A DNA stretch of 54,610 nt from Hyphomicrobiales bacterium (GCA_900472575.1 UCIV01000003.1:385601-440210); one strand, 5' to 3'; positions 25,132-33,345 are shown, counted from the stretch's first letter. The notes: a model not told the origin generated them from the sequence alone. Numbers and translations are program-made.

Positions 25132-26163
25132 ATGGCGCTCGCCAAGAACCGCCGTCGCGAACGCACAGTCGATTTCTGGCCGGGCTTCGTGGATGCGCTG
25201 TCCACTCTTCTCATGGCGATCATGTTCCTGCTGACGGTCTTCGTGCTGGCGCAGTTTCTGCTCAGCCGCGAGATCACCGGTCGTGACGAGGTGTTGAACC
25301 GCCTAAACAGCCAGATCGCAGAGCTGACAAACCTGCTGGCGCTGGAAAAGAGCGGCAATCAGGATCTCGAAGATCAGCTTGCCAACCTTCAATCCTCGTT
25401 GGCTGCAGTGGAAAGCGATCGCTCGCGTCTGCAGCAGCTTTTGAATGACGGCGCCGGCAGCAGTGCGGCCGCCAATGCAAAAGTCGGTGAGCTAACCAGC
25501 GAGTTGAACAACCAGCAGCAAATCAGCCAGCGCGCGGCAAGTCAGATCGAACTCCTCAACCAGCAGATCGCAGCATTGCGCGCGCAGATCGCTGCGGTGG
25601 AGCAGGCGCTTCAGGCTTCGGAAGCCAAGGATGCGACCTCGCAGGCGCAGATCTCGGATCTCGGCCGCCGCCTGAATGTTGCCCTCGCTGCGCGCGTGCA
25701 GGAACTCAACCGCTATCGCTCCGACTTCTTCGGCCGTTTGCGTGAAATCCTCTCGGATCGCGAAAATATCCGTATCGTCGGCGACCGTTTCGTCTTCCAG
25801 TCGGAAGTGCTGTTTCCGGTCGGTGGCAGCGAGCTGGATGATGCCGGGCATGGTGAAATGGACAAGCTGGCAATGGCCCTGCTTGAGCTTGCCAAGGAAA
25901 TACCGGCGGAAATCAATTGGGTGCTCAGGGTCGACGGCCATACCGATAATTCGCCGCTCTCCGGTGCGGGGCGTTATCGCGACAACTGGGAGCTTTCATC
26001 CGCCCGAGCAACTTCGGTTGTGAAGTATCTGATTTCGAAGGGTGTTCCGGCTAACCGGCTTGTCGCTGCCGGCTTCGGCGAATTCCAGCCGATCGCTCCG
26101 GGCGACACGCCAGAAGCGAAGTCTCAGAACCGGCGTATCGAATTGAAGCTGACGGAACGCTGA
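25132..26163 (+). CDS. OmpA/MotB-like peptidoglycan-binding stator partner
   Basis: A 343-aa protein with a single N-terminal membrane helix. It carries a stator-type Asp (D21) in FWPGFVDALSTLLMAIMF, the position of the proton-carrying Asp in MotB. A long coiled coil follows (about residues 55-190, heptads rich in Gln/Leu such as EDQLANLQSSLAAVESD). The OmpA-like domain binds peptidoglycan (VLRVDGHTDNSPL, NWELSSARATSVVKYLISKGV, NRRIELKL). It is translated 3 bp after the channel gene and forms a complete proton-driven stator unit with it. The extended coiled coil is longer than in MotB or TolR. Confidence 0.92.
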   Translation: MALAKNRRRERTVDFWPGFVDALSTLLMAIMFLLTVFVLAQFLLSREITGRDEVLNRLNSQIAELTNLLALEKSGNQDLEDQLANLQSSLAAVESDRSRLQQLLNDGAGSSAAANAKVGELTSELNNQQQISQRAASQIELLNQQIAALRAQIAAVEQALQASEAKDATSQAQISDLGRRLNVALAARVQELNRYRSDFFGRLREILSDRENIRIVGDRFVFQSEVLFPVGGSELDDAGHGEMDKLAMALLELAKEIPAEINWVLRVDGHTDNSPLSGAGRYRDNWELSSARATSVVKYLISKGVPANRLVAAGFGEFQPIAPGDTPEAKSQNRRIELKLTER

Positions 26164-26166
26164 TCG

Positions 26167-26385
26167 ATGGTTGCGCAAAAACGAGATATCAACGCCCTGA
26201 TCAAGGCGGTGGCGGATACGCCACGCCGTGACAATAGCACCTACCATCAGGTAATTGCCGAGGCGCGCGAAATGTTTGACCAAGCCGAAGCAGCGCTCGG
26301 CGGGGCGGTCAGGATGAAGACGAAGACCAAGCTGAAGCCGAACGGCAAATATGTGGTGAAATGGGTATTCGAACGGGCCGAATAG
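26167..26385 (+). CDS. small conserved-looking protein downstream of stator pair
   Basis: A 72-aa basic protein with no family recognised. The N-terminal half looks helical (RDINALIKAVADTPRRDN, YHQVIAEAREMFDQAEAAL), and the C-terminal half is Lys-rich beta-like (RMKTKTKLKPNGKYVVKWVFE). It begins 3 bp after the OmpA-like gene, the same spacing as between the two genes before it, so the three are very likely one operon. No signal peptide or membrane segment is seen. Confidence 0.75.
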   Translation: MVAQKRDINALIKAVADTPRRDNSTYHQVIAEAREMFDQAEAALGGAVRMKTKTKLKPNGKYVVKWVFERAE

Positions 26386-26394
26386 GCCCTGTCC

Positions 26395-27651
26395 TCATGC
26401 CGTATAGTGGCTTGAGGTGAAGCCGAGGCGCTCCAGTCCGCGCCGCACTTCAGGCGCCTTCATGAACAGGCTCCACAAAAGGCCGGAGCGGTGGTTCTCT
26501 ATCATGGCGATGAGCGGACCCTGGTCGATGGCGATATAGGTTGGCGCGAGCCAGTCTATTGCCGGGGCAAAGGCATCGACGAAACCGAACGATCCGAACA
26601 GCTTTCCATCCTCGTAGCGGATCATGGCGCGCAGGGCCTCTTCGGCCTCCGCCGGCTGAAAGGGGAAGCTCGACAGTGCCGCGGTCGGGGCGATGGCGCC
26701 CGTGTCCGACGTCGGAGAGTTGGCGTTGTAGCCATTCGGCGCTTCCGAAGCCGTAAGGCCCCAGACATCGTATTGCTTATAGGCCAGGATGCTGAGGCAG
26801 TAGTCCCGGTTGATCTTCGTATGCGCCACGGCCTGCTGCCAATAATCGGCATAGCGGTCCGACAGTCCGCGCGGATCAAGCGCGCAGAAGGAATATTGGG
26901 AGAGGAACAGCGGGCCACCAAGAGGCTCACCGAGGGGAAGTTCGGTGCCGAAATAGCTTTCGCCGTTTTTCATCGCGCCGGAGCGCGCCCAGCCTGCATG
27001 ATAACTTTCCGGCTTGATCGGATGCGTGTCAGAACCAGCCGCCAGCACATAGGCCGAGAGCGCTTCGTTCCAGCCCTTGATCGGAAGGTTCATGGTCCAG
27101 TTGTGGATCGGGCTCCAGTGCCAGTAAAGCGGACCATCGTCCTTGCCGCGTGTGAACCAGTCCCACTCGACTTCGTCGAACAGCCGCGTGACAGTTGCCC
27201 GCAGAGCCAGCTCGGTTTCCGATGCGCCGGTGAAATATTCTCGCGCGCAGATCAGGCCCTGAAACAGGAGGGCGGTTTCCACAAGGTCACCGGCATCGTC
27301 ATATTGCGAAAACTGGACGGTTTCGCTGGTGGCGCCATCGACCATGTGGGGGAAGGCGCCGTGATAGCGGGTTGCGAGGTTCAGGCGGTCCAGAATGAGG
27401 CTGATCCGCTCCAGCGCCTCATCGCGGGTCACCCATTGCCGCTCTGCCGCAACAAGGATCGCCATCAGCCCGAAACCGGTGCCGCTGATGGAGATCATGT
27501 TGGTGGCAATCGCGCCGTTTACCCAGCGCTTGTCATAGGTGAGCTTGCTATCTGCATGCGCGCCTTCCCAAAAATACAGGAAAGTCTGGTACTGAACCCT
27601 GTCCAGCAATTGCTCGAGCGGGGCATTCGGGTCCAGTGGCTCGACAATCAT
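26395..27651 (-). CDS. glycoamylase-like glucan hydrolase
   Basis: A 418-aa protein of the glycoamylase-like family, an alpha6/alpha6-toroid fold related to endo-beta-1,2-glucanases of GH144 type and to the C-terminal domain of cyclic beta-1,2-glucan synthases. Motifs visible are QYQTFLYFWEGAHADS, VNGAIATNMISISGTGFGLMAI, YWHWSPIHNWTMNLPIKGWNE, and FGSFGFVDAFAP followed by the IDQGPLIAMIENHRSGLLW ending typical of the family. No signal peptide is seen, so it would act in the cytosol. It follows the ABC exporter gene by 23 bp. The link to beta-1,2-glucan is inference from the family. Confidence 0.85.
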   Translation of the reverse strand: MIVEPLDPNAPLEQLLDRVQYQTFLYFWEGAHADSKLTYDKRWVNGAIATNMISISGTGFGLMAILVAAERQWVTRDEALERISLILDRLNLATRYHGAFPHMVDGATSETVQFSQYDDAGDLVETALLFQGLICAREYFTGASETELALRATVTRLFDEVEWDWFTRGKDDGPLYWHWSPIHNWTMNLPIKGWNEALSAYVLAAGSDTHPIKPESYHAGWARSGAMKNGESYFGTELPLGEPLGGPLFLSQYSFCALDPRGLSDRYADYWQQAVAHTKINRDYCLSILAYKQYDVWGLTASEAPNGYNANSPTSDTGAIAPTAALSSFPFQPAEAEEALRAMIRYEDGKLFGSFGFVDAFAPAIDWLAPTYIAIDQGPLIAMIENHRSGLLWSLFMKAPEVRRGLERLGFTSSHYTA

Positions 27652-27674
27652 GCAGTCCTAATCCTGTTTATCGG

Positions 27675-29471
27675 TCAGATAGCGCTTACGCTGCGCTGTT
27701 CCAGATCATGGAACTGCAGGCGCGCCAGCTTGGCGTAAAGTCCACCCTTGGCGACGAGGCTCTGATGGGTTCCTTCCTCGACAACGCGACCGTCTTCAAG
27801 CACGAGAATTCTGTCAGCCTTGAGGACGGTTGCCAGGCGATGGGCGATGACGAGCGTCGTGCGGTTTTCCATCAGCCCGTCAAGCGCGCGCTGTACCAGC
27901 GTTTCGCTTTCGGCATCGAGCGCGGAGGTCGCCTCATCCAGAAGCAGGACGGGCGCATTCTTCAGGATCGCCCGGGCAATCGCGATGCGCTGCCGCTGGC
28001 CGCCGGAAAGGGTGATGCCGCGTTCGCCGGCCATGGTGTCATAACCCTGGTCGAGCTTGCCGATGAACTCGTCAGCCTGGGCGGAAATGGCCGCGGCACG
28101 GATTGCCTCGCGGGTAGCGCCCGGCATGCCGAAGGCGATGTTGTCGTGGATCGATGCGGCAAAGATCGTCACGTCCTGCGGCACGATTGCCAGGCGCGAG
28201 CGGATGTCTTCGATGCGGGCCTCGCGAAGATCGACGCCGTCCAGTTTCACCGATCCGGTCTGTGGGTCGTAGAACCGCATCAGAAGCGAGAATATCGTGC
28301 TTTTGCCGGCACCCGACGGGCCGACGATGGCGATCGTTTCACCGGCTTTGACATTGAAGGACAGGCTGTTGAGCGTAATCGCGCTGACGCGGGCCGGATA
28401 AGCGAAGGAGACCTGATCGAATTCGACCTCCCCGCGGGCCGGTGAAGGCAGGGTAACCGGTTGTTCCGGGTCGTGAACGGCCGGGATTTCGTGCAGAAGT
28501 TCGGTCAGCCGTTCGGCGGCGCCACCGGCGGCGGAAAGCTCGCCCCAGACTTCCGAGAGCTGGCCGAGCGAGCTTGCGGCGATCACCGAATAAAGCACGA
28601 ACTGGCCAAGCGTGCCGGCACTCATCTCGCCGGCAAGAACGCTCTGCGCGCCATACCACAAGACGCCGACGATCGAGCCGAAGACGAGGAGAATGGCAAA
28701 GCCGGTCAGCAGTGCGCGCGAACGGATCGCGACGCGGGCGGCGTCATACGCACTCTCGACAGCAGAGGCATAACGCACGCTTGCCATCTCTTCGCCGCCG
28801 AAGGCCTGAACGGTGCGGGTCGCCGCCACGGTCTCCGATGCGAAAGCCGAGCTTTCTGCCAGCGTGTCCTGTGCGGCGCGGGAGCGGCGGCGCACATTGC
28901 GGCCAAAACCGACGATCGGGAACACGATGACCGGAATGGCGCCGAGCACCATGACGGAAAGCCATGGGCTGGTATAGATCATCATGCCCATGGCGCCGAG
29001 ACAGAGAATAGTGTTGCGCAAAGCCTGGGAGGCGGCCGAGCCGAAGGCGGACTTGATCTGTGTCGTGTCGGCTGTCAGGCGCGAGACGATCTCGCCCGAC
29101 TGGTTGACGTCGAAGAAGGATGCTGAAAGGCGGGTGACATGCGCGAAGACTTCGCGCCTCAGGTCGGCCACTACGCGTTCGCCGATGGTGATCACGTAAT
29201 AATAGCGCATGGCGCTGGCCAGCGCTAAGAGGATGGCAAGGATCAGCAGCATGCCGAAATAGTTGTTTATGAAATGGCCGTCGGAAGACGCGAATCCATG
29301 ATCGACCATGCGCCGGACGGCGAGCGGAAGAGCAAGTGTTGTCGCGGCCGCCAGAACCAGAAAGAAAAGAGCCGAAGCAACCAGCCTTCGATAACGGGAA
29401 AGATAGGGGATCAGTCGGGCGAGGGGCTTGAGGCTGCGATTCTTCTTTTCGGTCTCAGACATGTCTGCCAC
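27675..29471 (-). CDS. ABC transporter, fused permease/ATPase (MsbA-like exporter)
   Basis: A 598-aa half-exporter. Residues about 20-310 hold six membrane helices. The ATPase domain has Walker A VGPSGAGKST, signature LSGGQRQRIAIARAI, Walker B VLLLDEATSALD and switch His in IAHRLATV. It resembles the alphaproteobacterial MsbA-related subfamily and should act as a homodimer exporting a lipid, polysaccharide or drug. It is the first gene of an operon with the glycoamylase-like hydrolase, so a glucan-related substrate is possible but unproven. Confidence 0.94.
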   Translation of the reverse strand: MADMSETEKKNRSLKPLARLIPYLSRYRRLVASALFFLVLAAATTLALPLAVRRMVDHGFASSDGHFINNYFGMLLILAILLALASAMRYYYVITIGERVVADLRREVFAHVTRLSASFFDVNQSGEIVSRLTADTTQIKSAFGSAASQALRNTILCLGAMGMMIYTSPWLSVMVLGAIPVIVFPIVGFGRNVRRRSRAAQDTLAESSAFASETVAATRTVQAFGGEEMASVRYASAVESAYDAARVAIRSRALLTGFAILLVFGSIVGVLWYGAQSVLAGEMSAGTLGQFVLYSVIAASSLGQLSEVWGELSAAGGAAERLTELLHEIPAVHDPEQPVTLPSPARGEVEFDQVSFAYPARVSAITLNSLSFNVKAGETIAIVGPSGAGKSTIFSLLMRFYDPQTGSVKLDGVDLREARIEDIRSRLAIVPQDVTIFAASIHDNIAFGMPGATREAIRAAAISAQADEFIGKLDQGYDTMAGERGITLSGGQRQRIAIARAILKNAPVLLLDEATSALDAESETLVQRALDGLMENRTTLVIAHRLATVLKADRILVLEDGRVVEEGTHQSLVAKGGLYAKLARLQFHDLEQRSVSAI

Positions 29472-29738
29472 GGGAACTCCTGCTTGCGCATCGTCATTTT
29501 CACAATACGCGAACTCTGATATTTCAACGCACGCTGCCCGCCATTGATGTCGGACAAAGAACGCTGTAGAGGCCCTCTTATCTTGGCCTTGCGGGTACTT
29601 GTGCTAGTCGCGACCTTCCTGTATAGGCTCCGCATCGAATTGGGAAGCCGTGACCGTGCTGGTCTACGGCTTCATTGATTAAAGAGGGTCGGTGATCGCA
29701 AATGCGGCATGGAGACCCCGCAGAGCAGGAATATCGAC

Positions 29739-29960
29739 ATGAAGGCTGACATTCATCCCGAATACCACAAGATCAAGGTCGTCATGACCGATGGCACCGA
29801 GTACGAAACCTTCTCCACCTGGGGTTCGGCCGGCGACACGATGAACCTTGAAATCGACCCGAAGTCCCATCCGGCATGGACTGGTGGCAACCAGCAGCTG
29901 ATGGACCGTGGCGGTCGCGTTTCCAAGTTCAACAAGCGTTTCGGCGGCCTCGGCCTCTAA
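29739..29960 (+). CDS. rpmE: 50S ribosomal protein L31
   Basis: A 73-aa L31. The start [20 protein letters not shown] and the ending [13 protein letters not shown] are diagnostic. No cysteines are present, so the zinc-binding CxxC set of the classic form is absent. The ATG at 29739 gives the family length; a longer frame from 29709 has no family match. It is monocistronic with a terminator 22 bp after the stop. Confidence 0.96.
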   Translation: MKADIHPEYHKIKVVMTDGTEYETFSTWGSAGDTMNLEIDPKSHPAWTGGNQQLMDRGGRVSKFNKRFGGLGL

Positions 29961-29981
29961 TAGCCTTAACGTTGGCGGACT

Positions 29982-30013
29982 AAAAAAAGCCTGGCGAAAG
30001 CCGGGCTTTTTTC
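29982..30013 (+). terminator. Rho-independent terminator of rpmE
   Basis: The stem AAAAAAGCCTGGC pairs (one G-T wobble) with GCCGGGCTTTTTT around a GAAA tetraloop, closing with a T-run. Confidence 0.93.
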
Positions 30014-30047
30014 GTTTGGTGTCATGGCAGGGCTCAAGGGGAGTGCC

Positions 30048-30578
30048 ATGATAAAAGACAAGCAATATGAGGCCCTTCGCCGGGTGGTGATCATGGGCAA
30101 TGGCGGTTCGGGCAAGACATGGCTCGCCCGCAAGCTGTCGTTATACCTCGACCGCGCTCCCGTGCATCTCGATGATGTCTACTGGCAACCCGGCCCGCAT
30201 GGCGACGGCATTGCCCGTGACAAGGCGATCGTCATCGAAGAGGTGCGGGAATTGTCGCTGACCTCCGGATGGATCATCGAAGGCGTCTATGGCTGGCTGG
30301 TCAATGTCATCCTGCCGCGCGCGACGACACTGGTGTTTCTCGATCTGCCGGAAGACGAATGCATCGCCAATATCAGGGCGAGGGGCAAACAGCGCGGAGA
30401 AAGCGACGAGAGCTTCGCAGAATTGCTCGATTGGGTGTCGAAGTATCGGGAGCGGAAAAACAACTGGAATTCGTTCGAAAGCCATTTGCGGATGTTCGAA
30501 GAGTTTCCCAACGAAAAAGTGCGGCTGAGAAGCCGCACTGAAATTCTCGAATATCTGGAGCAACTGGCTGATCGATGA
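30048..30578 (+). CDS. P-loop nucleoside/adenylate kinase-like protein
   Basis: A 176-aa P-loop NTPase. Walker A is GNGGSGKTWLAR near residue 18, and the lid region reads HLDDVYWQPG, as in the FlaR-type 'DNA topology modulation' kinases. TTLVFLDLPEDECIANIRARGKQRG is the Walker B and nucleotide-binding arginine region. The ATG at 30048 follows AAGGGGAG. The gene ends next to the rcdA stop on the opposite strand. The real substrate of this family is not known. Confidence 0.86.
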   Translation: MIKDKQYEALRRVVIMGNGGSGKTWLARKLSLYLDRAPVHLDDVYWQPGPHGDGIARDKAIVIEEVRELSLTSGWIIEGVYGWLVNVILPRATTLVFLDLPEDECIANIRARGKQRGESDESFAELLDWVSKYRERKNNWNSFESHLRMFEEFPNEKVRLRSRTEILEYLEQLADR

Positions 30579-31091
30579 TCAGTTGCCGAAGGCTGTCTGC
30601 AGCAGGTTCAACTGCGAGCGGACGCTGTTTTCGTTGTCCGGAACGGCAACTGCGTCAGACGGGCGATAGATCTCGCGATCGAGAAGGGCCACTCGGTTTT
30701 GCAGGCGCAAAGAGCGCTCGATGAGATCGCGGAAACCTTCCGGAAGTTCGTTCCAGCCCGGTGCGTTGCGGTCGACGTTGAAACCGTCAAGGCGAACCTT
30801 GTTCTTTTCGGCGAGAACCTGATCCTTCGACATCTCGCCATTGTTGACGGCGCGCTGCAGCAGCAGCCAAGAGGCCATCTGCATGAGGCGGGTCGTCAGG
30901 CGCATAGATTCAGCGGCGTAAAGAACCGAGGCGATACGCGGCAGGACCTTCGATGCGGCGCGACCCGTTCCGTCGAGATAGGTCGCGGTCTCTTCCACCA
31001 GGGACATGCCCTCGGAGTAAAGTGTCTTGAACTGCGAGGAATTCGCTGCGCGACCGGCGAAATTGACGGTATTCAGACCCTGTTCTTGCAT
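30579..31091 (-). CDS. rcdA: DUF1465 family protein, RcdA (regulator of CtrA degradation)
   Basis: A 170-aa protein of the DUF1465/RcdA family. In Caulobacter RcdA is an adaptor that helps ClpXP degrade the cell-cycle regulator CtrA at the pole. Diagnostic stretches are NTVNFAGRAANSSQFKTLYSEGMSLVEETATYLDG (three-helix bundle) and YAAESMRLTTRLMQMASWLLLQRAV. The C-terminal tail is flexible. The ATG at 31091 follows AGCAGGA at 8 nt; ATGs at 31100 and 31127 lack room or site. A perfect CtrA box lies 119 bp upstream, so the adaptor may be controlled by its own target. Confidence 0.9.
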   Translation of the reverse strand: MQEQGLNTVNFAGRAANSSQFKTLYSEGMSLVEETATYLDGTGRAASKVLPRIASVLYAAESMRLTTRLMQMASWLLLQRAVNNGEMSKDQVLAEKNKVRLDGFNVDRNAPGWNELPEGFRDLIERSLRLQNRVALLDREIYRPSDAVAVPDNENSVRSQLNLLQTAFGN

Positions 31092-31209
31092 GAATGTCAT
31101 CCTGCTAACGCAACCACGATGAGGCAATGGCGGGATGTAGCGAAAGGTTCCATCGCCGCCCTCATTGACTTGAACATGATCTTTATAATTGAAATCCGCA
31201 AGGCGTTTA

Positions 31210-31224
31210 TTAAGGAAAGGTTAA
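31210..31224 (-). promoter_or_regulatory. CtrA-type binding box upstream of rcdA
   Basis: A perfect TTAA-N7-TTAA motif (TTAA 31210-31213, GGAAAGG, TTAA 31221-31224), the alphaproteobacterial CtrA consensus. It lies between rcdA and the small RNA candidate, upstream of rcdA. Confidence 0.65.
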
Positions 31225-31344
31225 TACCCACAAGAAGCGGTAAACCGATGCGGATGTTCTTGTTTTGGAACACATTTTCGGAAACTGCAAGAGAGCCTGC
31301 GAGGCGTCTCTACACGGCCGAGTAAAGCAGTTTTGCGGCGTGCC

Positions 31345-31446
31345 AAAAAAGAAGAGCCGCGGAAAGGCGGCTCTCAAGGTAAAACAGGGAGAAATCAGAC
31401 CATTCGCCGGGTGGTGAAACTGTCTGAGTCCAGGAAGCCTGGACGG
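31345..31446 (-). ncRNA. candidate trans-acting small RNA between DUF1192 and rcdA
   Basis: On the minus strand a TATAAG box (31448-31453) precedes a roughly 100-nt segment with three stem-loops. SL1 is a perfect 7-bp stem GTCCAGG/CCTGGAC (31428-31434 with 31438-31444). SL2 is CAGAC/GTCTG (31396-31400 with 31422-31426). SL3 is an 8-bp stem AGAGCCGC/GCGGCTCT (31353-31360 with 31367-31374), followed by TTCTTTTTT, a good terminator. Between SL2 and SL3 is an unpaired UUUCUCCCUGUUUUACC, with the anti-Shine-Dalgarno word CUCCC typical of rhizobial trans-acting sRNAs. No reading frame of note is inside. Confidence 0.7.
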
Positions 31447-31467
31447 TCTTATAATGTCTGTTAATGA

Positions 31468-31482
31468 TTAATATCCACTTAA
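31468..31482 (-). promoter_or_regulatory. CtrA-type binding box over the sRNA promoter
   Basis: A second perfect TTAA-N7-TTAA (TTAA 31468-31471, TATCCAC, TTAA 31479-31482). It is centred about 30 bp upstream of the inferred start of the small RNA and covers its -35 region. A further TTAA at 31461-31464 adjoins it. Confidence 0.65.
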
Positions 31483-31518
31483 AATCCCCAGGCTTTACTT
31501 GGGCATTTTCGGATCGTC

Positions 31519-31710
31519 TCACTTCTTGAAGAAGTTGTCGGCCGCCATGCGGCCGGCCTGTTTGTTCTGCTTGTCGGTTTCCAGCCGCGCGATTTCCTCT
31601 CTGAGGAGATCGATTCGAGCATCGAGATCGCCCACCGAAAGCATGGAAAGATCCGAGCCGATCTCATGGGCGAGCTTCTTGGCCGGCCGGTCGTCGTCGA
31701 AAAATGTCAT
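31519..31710 (-). CDS. DUF1192 family small protein
   Basis: A 63-aa protein of the DUF1192 family. The start MTFFDDDRPAKKLAHEIGSD and the helix LSVGDLDARIDLLREEIARLE are typical. It is probably a coiled-coil dimer. It begins 2 bp after the MFS gene stop and is co-transcribed with it. Function is unknown. Confidence 0.9.
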   Translation of the reverse strand: MTFFDDDRPAKKLAHEIGSDLSMLSVGDLDARIDLLREEIARLETDKQNKQAGRMAADNFFKK

Positions 31711-31712
31711 CC

Positions 31713-32984
31713 TCAGTTCCTCCGGTCTTCTGTCGTGCCTTCCGCCTGCGCTGCACGCGGGTCGAGCGCCAGGCTTTCCGGGGTCGTCATCGGCGATGTT
31801 GCGGCCGGAGCGACCGTATAGGCATCACGATGCTCTGCCGGTACCGGTGCCCGCTGGCGACTGCGGATGATGGCATAGGCTGTGATCAGGATATGCGCGA
31901 TCGCGGTGACGAGGAAGAGCGCATAAGGTCCGGCCCAGGTCATGACCGGGCCGCCGAGTGTCGGGCCGATGATGGTGCCGATGCCGTAGAGCAGGAGCAG
32001 GCCACCGGAAACCTTGACGAAGTCCTCCGGCGAGGCGAAGTCGTTGGCATGGGCAACCGCGATCGGATAGAGCGCGTTTGCCGCGGCACCGTAGATCGCG
32101 ACCAGCACGATGATCCCGTAGGCGTCAGTCGGCCGCACCATGGCGACAACCAGTCCCGCCAGTGCCGCAGCGGCGGAAAGGCCTGCCAGCACGTAGCGAC
32201 GGTCCATGCGATCGGAGAGGCGGCCCGCCGGAAACTGCATGATCGCGCCGGCAAAGATGGTGATCGTCACCATTGCAGCGACTGCCCCTTGAGAGAGGCC
32301 GGCGCGGTTTGCGAAGACAGCGGCCAGAGTGCCGTAGGCGCCATTGGCAATGCCGATCAGCAGAATGCCGACGAAGGAGATCGGCGAGTTTTTGAACAGC
32401 CCCTTCAAATCCAGCTTGGCGCGTTTGAGCGGCTGGGGAGAGGCGGCTTTTGAGAGCGTCGTGGGCAGCGCGGCGATGCTGTAGAGAATGCCGCAGATCA
32501 TGAAGAGCGTCGTCGTTGTCACGTCAGAAAAGGGGACCAGCATCTGGCCGCCGACGACGCCGAAGAGCGTGATGGAAATGTAGAAGGAAAAGATCGTGCC
32601 CCGGCTTTCCGGCGTTGCCCGCTCGTTCAGCCAGCTTTCGATGATCATCGAGGTGCCGGCGGTGCAGAAGCCGGTGATGGCTCTCAACGTCAGCCATGCC
32701 GTCTGATCGACCAGCAGGCCGGTCAGCAGCACGTTCAGGCAGATCAGCGCGAGGAAGCCGGAAAAGGCGCGGACGTGGCCGATCCGTCGCACCACGTTCG
32801 GGGCAACAAAGCAGCCGATGACAAAACCCGCAGCCCAGGTCGTGCCGAGCAGGCCGAGCGTCTCGTTGGAATAACCTTCGAGAGAGCCCCTCAAGGGCAG
32901 GAGCAGGCCCTGGAGGCCGTTGCCAAGGAATAGAAAAAGGGTTCCGGATAAAAGGGCGAGGACGGGAAGCAGGTTTCGTCTCAT
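31713..32984 (-). CDS. MFS transporter
   Basis: A 423-aa major facilitator with about 12 membrane segments. The N-terminus (LLPVLALLSGTLFLFLGNGLQGLLLPLRG) and the A-like motif around helices 2-3 (GFVIGCFVAPNVVRRIGHVRAF) resemble the YcaD-type MFS group. A basic cytosolic loop near residue 200 (KLDLKGLF) separates the two halves. The C-terminal tail of about 40 residues is polar. The substrate is unknown. It heads an operon with DUF1192. Confidence 0.9.
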   Translation of the reverse strand: MRRNLLPVLALLSGTLFLFLGNGLQGLLLPLRGSLEGYSNETLGLLGTTWAAGFVIGCFVAPNVVRRIGHVRAFSGFLALICLNVLLTGLLVDQTAWLTLRAITGFCTAGTSMIIESWLNERATPESRGTIFSFYISITLFGVVGGQMLVPFSDVTTTTLFMICGILYSIAALPTTLSKAASPQPLKRAKLDLKGLFKNSPISFVGILLIGIANGAYGTLAAVFANRAGLSQGAVAAMVTITIFAGAIMQFPAGRLSDRMDRRYVLAGLSAAAALAGLVVAMVRPTDAYGIIVLVAIYGAAANALYPIAVAHANDFASPEDFVKVSGGLLLLYGIGTIIGPTLGGPVMTWAGPYALFLVTAIAHILITAYAIIRSRQRAPVPAEHRDAYTVAPAATSPMTTPESLALDPRAAQAEGTTEDRRN

Positions 32985-33183
32985 CGTCTCACAAATGGGT
33001 TCGTGTCAAACAATCAATGGCACATTTCCCTGCCGTCAGACGTGTTGCGCCTTGCCGCAGGGAACGGTAACGAGGGACGGGGCTCGCTGTTGATTTGTTA
33101 GCCCCTCCCAAAGCCTATCTGTGGTGGAGTTTAAAAATGTCTACCCTGTGGCGGAAAACGAAAAGATCGCAGCAGGGCGAACA

Positions 33184-33345
33184 ATGACGAAAGCAATCTC
33201 CATCCTGCTCATGCTCGCCATGGTCGTTCAGATCATAAGGCCGCTGGGCTTTCCCGGCCTCAAGCGGCGCATGGATTTCTGGAAACTCGCCGTGCTTGCT
33301 TTCGTCATCTGGACTATTGCACTGCTTGCGCGGGAATTCTTCTGA
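33184..33345 (+). CDS. small membrane protein
   Basis: A 53-aa protein with two hydrophobic stretches (about 4-20 and 33-50) separated by a basic loop PGLKRRMDFW. The ATG at 33184 follows GGGCGA. The in-frame extension to 33121 is less likely. The stop is directly next to the PhzF gene on the other strand. It resembles short rhizobial membrane proteins, but no family name is secure. Confidence 0.65.
   Translation: MTKAISILLMLAMVVQIIRPLGFPGLKRRMDFWKLAVLAFVIWTIALLAREFF

Noticed and set aside
24082..26385. Zorya-type antiphage system (ZorA/ZorB-like pair)
   Set aside because: The channel and OmpA-like proteins resemble ZorAB in architecture, but no ZorC, ZorD or ZorE helicase/nuclease genes are adjacent and the neighbours are housekeeping genes.
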